Assembly: GCF_900106995.1 (NCBI RefSeq)
Contig: NZ_FNOK01000023.1
Coordinates: 62,001-126,000 of the forward strand
DNA length: 64,000 bases
Direction: 5' to 3'
Source of the DNA: Saccharopolyspora shandongensis
Lineage (GTDB): Bacteria; Actinomycetota; Actinomycetes; Mycobacteriales; Pseudonocardiaceae
This document shows positions 39,501-51,500 of this stretch, piece after piece. The position numbers and the translations under genes are program-made. Every line of letters begins with the position of its first letter. Positions within the stretch are counted from its first letter, which is position 1. Below the pieces are notes generated by a model. The model was not told the origin of the DNA, did not search any database, and saw only the letters and a list, made by a program, of their open reading frames with translations.

Positions 39501-42500
39501 ATCGACAAGCGGGTGGACGCCGCGGAGTTCGAGCGGATGCACGGGCTGGTCACGCGCAACTTCACCGGCGAGGCGCAGGCCGAGCTGCGGTGGTCCGACG
39601 GTGGGGTCACGAACCACCCACTGAGTGCCAACGGCGTATCCCCAGAAATCCTCGAGGAGAAGGTCGCAGGCCGCCCTCTGGTCTACGACATGGGTACGCA
39701 CGACTGGAGCAAGAAGCAGAACCTCGACCCGCCGCCCATCACGATCATCGACCGGCAGTCGTTCGGCAACGCGGCACTGCGAACGAACCACGGCAAGGGT
39801 GAAACGCCGAAGCTGGTCGATGCGGTCTTCGACCGGTACTACCAGGAAATCGGCGATGCCGGTAACAACGCTGACCTGAAGCTCGCCGCCATCACGCGGG
39901 CGGTTCGTGCGCTCCACGTGCTGCACCCGTTCACCGACGCCAACACGAGACTGGCCGTCCAGCTGCTGTTGCCCAAGCTCATGCTGCAGCAGGGCTTCCC
40001 GCCGGTGGTGGCCAATGGCAGGGAAAGGTTGTTCTCCGGCGGCTACTCGACCGCGGAGATAGTGCACTCGCTGCGAAACGAGGTGCTCACCAGCGAGGTG
40101 ACCGCGGCGCGGGCACAGTTCGACCGCGCCGTTCGGACTCAGGAAGACCCGGGAGAAGAAGCGCTCGAACGGCTCACCAACGCGATCAACAACGAGGCCT
40201 CGCGGGACGCTGAGAACCGCCTGGGATCGTCCGCCGACGAATCCCGATGGGGCGGGGGGCCCAGCCGCTCGGAGCCGCCGGGTACGGGCAGCGGCAGGGA
40301 CCCGGAGCACAGCGGAACGATTTCCGACGCGCAGGACCCGGACTCTGTCGACGCTGGTCGGACGGCCCAGCCGGCCACCGACGAGCAGGCCCGGTCGACG
40401 GAGAGCCGGCACGTGGTGGGCGATTCACGGCCGGAGGCACCGGAGGACACCGCCGGGAGCCGCGATGACGCCACCGAGCACCAGCGCGACGAGATTGCGA
40501 GCATCGAGAACCGCGACGATGCCGAAGTCACCGAGAACCGCGACAGCGTGCCGGCGCAGCAGGGCGACGACACCGAAGTCACCGAGAACCGCGATGACAC
40601 CGACGTAGCGGGGCGTACCACCACCGAACCCGCTCCGCGCGGCTGGCGGCGGCTCCTGCCGCGCTACCTGCGCCGCAACCGGGGTCTCGGTGCGGGCAAG
40701 CAGCTCACCCGCACCGAAGGCGCCGACCGGGTGGTCGCCGCCGCCAAGAGCTTGGTGACCGGCGAGCCGACCGCCCAGGAGATCAAGGACCTGCGGGCGG
40801 CCGTGGAGAACGAGTTCGAGTCCTTCATGGGCGACGGCCGGGAAATGATCCTGGACGGGCAACGCGTCCTGGTCCGGGCCGAAGTGGACTTGTCGCACGC
40901 CGAGCCGACCGACGCGGACGCGGGGACGAGTTCGGCGAGCGTCGAGCAGACGCGGGCCTCCACCGTCGGAACCTCGGCCAGCCGCACCCCGATGTCACGG
41001 TGGCTCTACTTCGTCCCGATGGTTCCGGGCCTGTTCCTCACCGGCTCCGTCAACGCGCCGACGGCCGCGGCGACCTCCCACGGCTTTTCGCAGCAGAATT
41101 CGCAGCGCGTGCAGACCCGCGTCTCGCTCCCGAAGAACTCGACGAGCGAGACGGGCTTCCAGGGGATGCGCTCGGTGCGCGCCCCGGCGACGTTCACCCT
41201 CAACCGGCTCGGCGCCGATGGGGAACCGACCCTGCCCAAGATCTGGGTCGGCCGGGCAGTGGGTCGCGACGACACCCCGGTGTCGGTCGAGCTGAGCGTG
41301 CCCATCGGACTGGACGGCGACGGCACCGAGATCCCGACGCCGCCTTCGGAGCTGCCCGCCTCGGTGATCGAGGCAGCCGACGTCCAGCGCAGGGACGTGT
41401 TCGACCGGGCCCACCAGTACGTCGGCCCGCTGAGCAAGGCGGGCCGGAGCACCCTCCGGAAGTTCGTCGGCTCCCGCAACATCGAGGAACGCCTGCCGGA
41501 GATGGCGGTGACCCCGGAACAGGCCGCGCGGGGCGACGGCTGGGTGTCCTCGCCCGCGTTGCTGCCGGAGGGAAATCCGCTCAAGCGGCTGCTGAGCACC
41601 AAGGGCCGGCGGGTGCAGATGCGCGTCGTCGCCCGGCGCGTCTACTTCGACCAGGACATCGACGGAGCGCAGTTCGAGGAAACCACCTCGGAGACCGCCG
41701 CCACCGAGGGCTCCTACGAGGCGAGCCACGACGCGAGCTTCGCGATCTCGGGAGGCCCCGGCTACGACGTGGGCATGGTGTCGGTCGGCGGCGGTATCCA
41801 CACAGGCGGGGGGCGGGGCACCAGCCATGCGCAGGGCCAGGGCCGCGCGACGGGTGCCGAGACCACTCGTTCCTACACAGGTTCGCTGACCCGCTACTAC
41901 ACCCGCTACGACTTGCAGGTTCGCAAGCCCGGCCACGCTCCGATCACGTTCACCGGTGCCGTGAACGCCCGCCACTGGGCGAAGCAGGCGGACGCGGAGC
42001 GCGCCGGCATCAGCGCCGCCGCGGTGGGGAAGGCACCCGGACGCCAGGAACTGACCGACACCGCGGCCCGCGCCGCATTGCAGCTCGACGAGGCCAGCGG
42101 ACTGCTGAGCAAGATCATGCGGGACTCCACGGCCGAACTGCCCGGACACCACCGGTGGAAGTGGCGGGACACCAAGTTCGTCACCGAGTTCGACGACTCC
42201 GCCCTGGCCGACGGCATCCCCGCGAAGTACGAGCCGAAACTGGCCAGGGGCGAGGAGATCCGCAGCGAGATCACCGCCGAGCAACTGGCCCGCCACGCAC
42301 CGGACATCCTGGCCGACCGCCACCCCCTGGTGCTGGACCTAGAACCGGAACCCGGGCGGGCCCACGACTACCACGCCACGCTCAAACTGCACGCGAGCCT
42401 GGAAGGCGACCTGGTCGACCTCGGCCCCGCCGACGGCCCCACCACGGCCGAGGAGCTCTCGGAGGTGACCAGCGGCAGCTACACACAAGGCCGGAACTGG

Positions 42501-45500
42501 ATGCTCGCCGGCGGCTTCATCGCCCGCGTGTACTCGTCGCTGCTGAGCTCGGAGATGCTGACCATCACCCAGCGGATCTCCTTCAACCGGTCGAAGAAGT
42601 CCGGAACGGCGCAGGAGACCGAGCTTTCCAGCGGCGGCGTGCGCGGCGCGGAACTCGACGAGTCCGGCGAGGTGCGGCCAGAACCGTTGCGGCGGTACCG
42701 GGCGCGGGTGAAGCTCAGCGTTTCCGGAAACCACTGGTCCCGGCACAACGCGCTGATCCGCGGCATCTCGGTCGGCCTCCCCGGGAAGAAAACCCCGCAG
42801 CTGCACGAGCTGACGATCGTGGACCCCTCGGCCGCCGAGCAGGGCCGCGAACCGGGCACGGTCACCGTCGACGTGGTGCTCGAACTCCCCGCCTCCTACG
42901 GCGCTCTGAACGCCGACGTGGCACCGGTCAACGGCACGCAGCTCGACGACGTCTCGATCAACTGGAGCAAGGAGCTCGGCCGCGGTGCGTCCCGAAAGCT
43001 CGACGGCGTGCGGATCGTGTCCTTCAAGGGGCTGGAGCACGTGCGCGACAAGCTGCGTTCGCTGCTGGTGCGGGCCTCGAACGACCCGATCTACCAGTTC
43101 GAGGACGGCGACAACTCCGGCCTGATCGACCAGACGTTCTCGTTGAAGGCGCTGCGCGGCGACTGGCGGGCCTTCAACCGCAAGTTCCGGCTGAACGGAT
43201 TGGGCTGGAACCGCAGGCGGACGAGCGCGGTGGGCAAGGCCGCGGTGTCCTTCACGCTGCGCGACCCGGAGGTGCTTGAGACCGTCTGGCAGCAGTCGAA
43301 CCGGTCGGCGGTCGGCGGCAGCACCACCAGCAGCGAACTCGGCGGCACCTGGACCGCAAGCGTCAAGATCGAACCCTTCTTCGGCCCGTCCAGCGAGACC
43401 TCGAACCACACCCCCGGCACGATCACCGGCGGCATGGGCCTGCTCTTGAGTGAGCTGAACCCGTGGATGGGCAGCTTCAGCCGCGAGAAAGGCCACAGCA
43501 CCAAGGTTTCCCACGGGCGCTCGGTGTCCGGGGAACCCCGCCGCATGCACCGGATCATCGCCACCGTGGAGGCGACGATGGCGGCCGAGACGGTGGACTG
43601 GAGCAACCTGGACCGTTGGAAGCTGTTCAGGCCGAAGGTCGGCGAGGTCGCCGCGAGCTCGGCCATGTCCGTCGCGCTCGCGCCCATCATGGCGCTGTTC
43701 AAGCCGAAGACGGGCCGGGCCGCCGAGCGCTTCGAGCTGCCGCGTGCGGCAGAGGTGTGGGTCACCGACGAGCAACTGCACGAGATCCGGATTAGGCAGG
43801 CCCAGGAGGACGCGCGGCGCGCCGCCGAGACGCCCGCGCAGGAACCGCCGGCGCTCCCGGAGCAGGATGTGCCAACCGATGCCGACGAGCTCAGCCCCGT
43901 ACCGGAGGGGCACCACGTCGGCGCCCCGAAGTGGGCCGACGGCGTCACCGAGCCGATCGACCTCTACGACGAAACCATCGATGCGCTGCGCGACGGCCTG
44001 GTGCAGCGCCTCGGCCAGGAGCGGGCCGACCGGCTGCTGCCCCCCTCGTCGTTGCAGACCGAACACGACAACTCCGGCGAGGTCGAGCGGTACCTGTCGC
44101 AGTTCCAGGCATCCCTGGGCGATCTCGCCAACGGTGGCACCGGCACCCCGCTGCGGTTGCAGGACCGGATCACCGGTGAGACCTACGAGCTGCGGGTGGA
44201 CGCCGAGCTGTTGAGCACGCCGACGCCGAACGGGATCAAGCACGGCAGGCTGACGAGGTTCACCAAGGCGACGTTCCAGGAGAGCTCCAGCCGCAAGGTC
44301 ACCAGGGTGCTGGCCGAGATGTTCACCGTCTTGCTGCCCGCCGGGATGTTCCAGAACGACTCCGCCGTGGCGGATGCCGCGGCGAAGCCCGGCGACCACG
44401 GCGCGACGTACGCGAACTTGGGCTTCGGGCTCGGGCACGCGTTCGAATGGCTCAAGCAGGTCCGGGAGACCCGAAACGTTCGCACGACCGAGCACGTCCA
44501 CACCGAGACGGTGGAGGGCGCGCTGGCCGAGCACCGCGCGGAGTTGTTGTTCGACGTGCGCATCGAGCGGAATGGCGAGCGCATCGCGGCGGCACCTGCC
44601 GTCCGCACCGTCACCGCGCACACCCCGGTCGAGGACACCGCGGTTTCCGATGCCGGGGAGAAATCACGCGGGGGCAACGTTGTCGTGCGCTCCGCCGAGG
44701 ATGCGAACGAGCAACGCATCGCGGAGTGGCGCGCCGCCGACAACCCGGCGGCCCTGCCGGACGACCCGAACAAGTCCCGGGTGATGGACTTCAAGGGCGA
44801 TGTCGCCGACCTGGTCCGCGCGGCGGAGCAGGCCATCGAAGCGGCGGGCGGCAAGGTCGATTCGCACACCCGCCGGATGCTGCGCGCCGAACTCACCCCG
44901 AGCCGCGTGAGCGCGATCCAGGGCACTCACGGCACCGAGGCGGTGCCGCTGGAGCTGCCGCCGGGTCTCGGGCTGAAACTGGGCGTCTACCCGAAGCTGC
45001 CCGGTCATGGCGAGCTCAGGGGCGTCAGCGACCGCATCCGCATTGCCGGCGCCAAGACGCCGCACGGCATGTCGGAGACGAAGGTCGGCTCGGGCAATGC
45101 CAACATGCTGGCGGCGATTCCGCTTCTCGCGGCGGGCGCGCCCCAGCACCCGGACTCGGCCAGCTATCCCGACCGGAAGACGTTCGGCGGGATGAGCGGC
45201 TGGGCGCTGATGATGGAGCCGCTCGGCGCGCACAATACCGAGCACGAGCACCAAGATGCCGACGAGACCGGAGGCAGCGAGCTGCCCAGGGCAGGTGAGA
45301 AGCCCGCCACGGACGGGATCACCAGCGCCTGGTTGCACGGCGCCGGTTTCCGGTTCGTCGCCGAGCCGACGTCCAAGGTCAGCTTGCGGCGCACCGCCGT
45401 CGTGGACGTCGACTTCGCGCAGGGGTACGAGGTCCGTCGTACGGACCGGACCGATCTGCTGCCCGAGCCGCTGGTCGACGCAGCCAAGGAGCTCGCCGCG

Positions 45501-48500
45501 CGGGACGCGGAGTGGACGGCGGCCCGCGGCCGGTGGCGTGCCGCCGACCCGTTCGGGCTGAGCGATCGGGGCGGTGACCTGGGCAGCCAGGTGGACGCCG
45601 AGTCCGCCTTCCAGGATGCCGCCGAAGCCGAGCAGGCCGCCGCGGCGGCGTTCTGGCGGGCGAAGCAGGTCTACGAGCAGGAACTGGCGCACGCCCGGCA
45701 GGACCCGGGCCTCGGCGGCGTGGAACCCGACGCGCGCGTGGTGTTCCCCGCCGATGCGGACCGGCTCCCGTTGGCGGAGCGAAGCAAGCTGTACCCGCTG
45801 GTGAAGCAGGTGTTGGCCGCCCACGAGTCCGGTGCGCGGCCGACCGTGCGGTACCGGGTGCACGGTGATGTCGAATCTTCCCGCGCGGCCGACGATTTCT
45901 CCGCCACCGCAAAGGAATTGGGCCGCCTGCTCAAGCTGGCGCAATCGGCGACGCCGGGCGCCGAGCGGCTGGGTCACAGCGATCTCGGCTTCGACGTGGC
46001 GCCGCACTTCGTGCGCTCCGAGGGGCCGACGGAGGTGGAGGTGTGGCTCGAAACGCCGGACCGCACCGACTCCGAAAGGGCGTTCCGGGACCGCTACCCG
46101 CAGCTGTGGGGCGTGAACGCGGAGAACTACCGGCAAAACCGGCCGGGGCACACGGAGAACTGCGGGCTGGCGTTGATCGCGGCCGCGAAGACCCGCTCCG
46201 GCGGGGTAACGGTCACGGCCGACGCCTGCGGCCCGGTCACCGTGGCGTCGTTGCAGGAGGAGTTCGGCGAGCAGGCCGTCGCGGCGACCCGCGACCAGGT
46301 CGAGGCGCACATGGGCGCGGAGCCGGGTGCCTGGGGCGCGGTGTTCCTCCGCGGCCCGCGCGGCATGGTGCACGGCGTGTTCGTGGAGACCGGCGAGGAC
46401 GGCCGCGTCAGGTACCCGGACGCGCACCAAGGCGAGATGGCCGAACCCGGACCGGATGACGTGGTGGGCTTCCTGCCGCTGACCGAGACCGGTGCGACGC
46501 CGTTGCGCGGCGCGGAGCTGGACCCGCACCTCCTGGTCGGGATGCCGAACCGGGATCCCGGTGGTGACGGTGGGAGCGGTCGGCGTCGGGCGGGTGGTGG
46601 TGCTCCGAGGGCGTCGTTGCAGCACGAGGATGCGGTCTTGTCGTCCGATCGTCGGGGCGAGTCCACGGCACAGGACTCCGGTGGTGGGAGCGGTCGGCGT
46701 CGGGCGGGTGGTGGTGCTCCGAGGGCGTCGTTGCAGCACGAGGATGCGGTCTTGTCGTCCGATCGTCGGGGCGAGTCCACGGCACAGGACTCCGGTGGTC
46801 GGAGCAATCGGCGTCGGACAGCTGGCGCTGCTCCGACGTCGTTGCAGCACGAGGACGCGGGTCTGCCGTCCGATCGTCTGGGCGAGTCCACAGCGAGGGA
46901 TTCCCGCCGTGGTGGTCCGTTGGTGCGGCGCTGGGACGAGGGCTTGCAGGGGCACGACTCGGCGCCGGTCGAGCGGGTCGCGGACCTGACCTTCGCCGAA
47001 CCCTTCGCGGGCGTCCGCGAAGGTACCGTCGACGGCTCCTTCATCGGCGCCTTCACCGGCAAGGTCTACGGCGTGGTCACGACCCGCGCGGAGGGCACCA
47101 GGTCCGTGCAGGGCAGCATCTCGGTCGACAACGCCATCATCCGCGGCACCATGATCGGCCGCTTCGAAGGACTGTCGGTGGGCACCGTCTACGGCACCAT
47201 CCGCACCGACATCACCCGGCCCGCGTCGAGCGGTCCCGCTCCGGCGATCCGGTTCGGTTTCGACCAACAGGGCGCGCCCGTCGTCTTCGACGACCGCGAC
47301 GTCGACGCCGAGGTGATGCGCACCGACGAGGACGGGGCGCCCGTCGTCAACCTCAGGTCGCAGGAGTCCGATGCCGTGCGCCAATGGGCGGCCGGGTTCG
47401 GGCGCATGCACGACGTCCTGCGCTCTCTCCCGGGCGAGACCACGTTGCGCTCGTCCTCAGTGCTGCTCCGCCCCGGAAGCTTCGCCCAGGCACCCTGGCG
47501 CAATCCAGGCTGGCTGTTCGTCGAATCGGACGGCGATACCTTCTCCGTGCCGCTGCGCCGCGGCGAACAGTCCGAAACCGTCGTCGTCGCGGGGGACGAA
47601 CTCTGGCACGTCACCGAGAGCCGGGGCTGGTTCGAGACCCACGGTGACCCCGGGATCGTCCTGCTCCACGACCGCGACGAGAACTCCACAGGACTCAGGC
47701 TCTTCGCCCGCACCGGTCACGAGAACGGTGGCGACGCCACCGTTTTCGGCCCACGGGGTCCGTACGGGACCCTTCCCGCGAACGGGGAGGACCCGTCCGC
47801 GATCTGCGTCGGCGACAACCAGGGCTGGGAAAGCCATCGCATCGGGGGACGGCGGATCCTCCACGAGGAAACCCGTTTCTCGGCGGAGGAAATCGCTCAG
47901 ATCTCCGCGATCGAACGAGCACTGACCAGCGCGGAGCAGGCGGGGCCTGCGGGATCATCGCTCGCGCACCTGTACCCCGAGACGCCGAGTGCGGACGGCG
48001 AACTGCACAGCGGGTACCGGCTGGACGACGGTCGGCCGTTCGAGTTCCGCAGCCGCGAGGTCGATCGTCTGCTTGTGGTGAACGCGCACCGGCAGGCACG
48101 GGTCCTCAGCTTCGGCACCCAGCCCACGTCGCACGAGGAGCTGGGCAGATGGGCGGAGGGCATGACGCGGGTGAGCCACGTGATGCGCACGATGCACCAC
48201 GAGACCATCCCGGCCGCAGACCTCCACCTGAGCCGGACGAACGGGAACGTGCAGGCACCCTGGACCGTTGATCCGGTCTGGCTCGCCATCGGCATCCATG
48301 GCGACCGCTTCCACCTCCGGGTGGAGCGAGGCCCAGATCTCGTCGACGTCTCCGTCCCCGCCGACACCTACTACCGGATCCTCCGCGAGATGCCCGAATA
48401 CCGGTCGCTGCGCGCCTACAACTCCAACTCCGACATCGTCCTGCTCACCAACGACATCGAGCAGGGCGCCACCGATCAGCTCGCCGGAGCGGCTCACCAG

Positions 48501-51500
48501 AACAACGATCCCGTCACCATCCACGTCGGAGGCGGCACGACGCTGGCCGTTCCGCCGGACCGCTCGCCCAACCGCGGTCGGTCCGCGATCACGGTCAGCC
48601 ACAACGGCGGCTGGTTCAGCTACCGCCCGGACGGCACCATCGCCAGCTACACCTACACCCGGTTCTCGCCGGAGGAGATCGAGCACCTCAGCTCCTTGGG
48701 GGTGACCGACGTGGAGACGCCTCCGCCTTATGCGGATCCGCTGGCGGACCCACCCGCTTACACCGAAGCCGACCCCGACCTGCCGGTTGCCGGAACGTGG
48801 GCGTCGCTGCCCCCGGGTTCGGTGGTCACCGCCGCTTCCTTCCCCGACGAGGCGAGCGCGACCGAGGCCTACCGGGTTCGCTACCCGGCATTGCGGGGGG
48901 TGAACCGGAACGGCTACGCGCTGGGTGTGTTCGGACGAAGCCAGAACTGCGGGCCGGTGTTGATCGCGGCCGAGCGGACCCTCACCGGAGGTGTGATGGT
49001 CGTTGCCGACCCCGGTGGTCCGATGAACATCAGGTCGTTGGAGAAGGCTCTCGGTGCCACTGCGGTGGAAGCGACGTACGCGCAGGTTCTGACACTTACG
49101 CGCGACCAGCCGGAGGGCTCCTTCGGAGTTGCGCTCCTGCGGACGAACAGGTTCATGACGCACGGCGTGCTGGTCGAGAGCCGCGGAAACGAAGCCCCGG
49201 TAGCCGTGGACCCGCATCGCGAGACGATCGCGGATGTCGACCCGGGCGAGGTCATCGGGTACCTCCCACTCCCCGGCACCGGCGCGGCGCCGGTCGGTGG
49301 AAAGCGACTGGACCCGAGGCTCTTGGTCGGGGCGCCGGCCGGAAGCGGGACGAGCGGTGCGGATCCGCGCAGCGTGCTCGGCGAGCTGATCCAGCGGGTG
49401 AGCCAGGACAGCACCGCTGAGTCCGATTCGGAGTTCGATGCCGGTGCGCAGTCCGATTCGGATTCGGATTCCGATTGGGACATGGATGACGATCCGGACG
49501 TTCCTCTGCTGCAGGTTTCGGACTCCGAGGACGACGCGGACAGCGACGTGCCGCCCGAACCGGAATCAGGCGAGGACGACGCGGACACCGACGCGGACAC
49601 CGACGCGCAGTCCGATTCGGAGTCCGATGACGGCTGGGACTGGTCGTACACCTCGGAATTCGTGTTCGCGGCCAACAGCTTCCCCGACGAGGAGGGCGCT
49701 GCCGCGTATTTCAGGGACGTCTTGCCGGAACTGCGAGGGGTGAACAAGGGCGGCCCCGCTCGGGGCGTGCCCGGGCGAAGCCAGAACTGCGCGCTGGCGT
49801 TGATCGCGGCCGAGCAGAGGCTCACCGGGGGTGTCAAGGTCGTCGCCGAAGAGGGCGGCCCGATGAACATCAGGGCGTTGGAGGCCAGCCTCGGGTCCGA
49901 TGTCCAAGCGGTGGAAGCGACGTACGACGAGGTCCTGAGCCACACGGCCATGCAGCCGCCCGGCTCCTACGGGGCCGTGATCCTGCAGGAGCGCGCGGAC
50001 AGCGATCTGGTGCACACCGTGCTGGTGAAGAGAGACGCGGACGACCGGATCCTCTTCGCGGATCAGCACGGCGAAACGATGGCGAACGTCAACCCGGGCA
50101 ACGTCATCGGGTACATCCCGCTCGCCGAGACCGGCGCGGCGCCGATGGAAGACCGGGTGCGGATGGACCGGAACCTCCTGGTCGGAGCACCGGCCGGCGC
50201 GCCCACGTCGAGCCGATCCGGCCGGCCGTCGTCTTCCGGGCGCTCGGCGATTCCCCTTCGGACCGTCCCGGTGCGGACCGGTTTCGTGGATCCCGATGCC
50301 AGGGTGCGGGTGCGGGACAGGAGGACGGGCCAGGAGATCAAGGTCCGGATGGGCGACCTCGCGTACCAGCGGATGCGGGGTACCGGCCACGGTGTGTCGT
50401 TCACGCGCCAGAACGAGTACGACTTGAGCGGCGACTACCTCCGGACCATCAAGACGATGCCCGGGGAAGCACCCGCCGAAGCCGCACAACACCCCGATCG
50501 TCCCGGAACCACGACCGAACAGAACACCTTCCACGTCGACATCGATCACGACGTGAAGAGCTACGCCATGACGTTGCAGAACGGTCGTTCGGTGGACGTC
50601 GAGGACAAGGCCGTCGGTGCCATCCTGATGAACCTCCGAGAGGTCCAAGACCTCGTGGCCAGCGATCCCGACCTCAAGATCCGGTTGCTGACCTCGGACA
50701 ACTTGGACCTGGGGAGCACTGCCAAGAGGCTGGCGAAATCGGGGTTCACCGGCTCGGTCGAAGGAACCCACGGCAAGGTGTCCCAGCTCTCGGACGGCCG
50801 CTTCGGCGTCTCCGGCAACAAGGGCTGGATCGAGTACCGCAACGGCGAGAAGCGCCGAGTCGGCAAGTACTCGCCGGAAAACATCGCCAACATCAGGTTC
50901 TTCGAGCAGTTCCTCCCGGACGCCTCGTACATCCTGGACGCAGACGAGCCACTCGTCGGAAGAAGGTCTTCGGATGGCAAGGAGTTCACGTTCTACGCGC
51001 ACGAGGTGGTGGCCGGCAAGCTCACCAGCGACAGCACCGGGTGGGAACGGGTCAACGGCCTGACGCTGTCCCCTCCGGAAGAGCGGCACATCGACGAGGA
51101 GTTCGCCGGTGAGCTCGATGGCATGTCCTCCGTGGCGCGAACCAGGTCGAACGAAGACAATGTGGGAGTTTTCGTCCGCAACGACGGAAGCCTCAACGAC
51201 CTGTACAGCAGCGATCCGTTGAAACGGCTGGCGCCCAGTCCGTTCGCTCCGGCCACTACCACGCTCACCCACCCCGACACCGGTGCTCAGGTCCAGGTGA
51301 AGGTGGGCCCGAACCTCTTCGCCGGACACGGCAAAAAGGATCACGCTTCTCTCACCATCAACCGCGACGGCGAGGACATCGAGCTGGAGGTGTCCGGGTC
51401 CACGCTGACCAAGGTGCAGTTCCAGCGGGAAGAGTTCCACCGCATGCATGCGGCGAACCCGAACGGTCACATGCTGTTCATGTTCTGCCACGCCGCCGAG

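Noticed and set aside
46572..46905. Possible CRISPR array
   Set aside because: Units are contiguous, in frame and 114 bp long with no unique spacers between short repeats.
50380..50400. G-H-G in the first half of C-terminal repeat 1 (GTGHGVSF) as a further catalytic His
   Set aside because: It is not conserved in the other first halves and has no Cys at 45-70 residues downstream.
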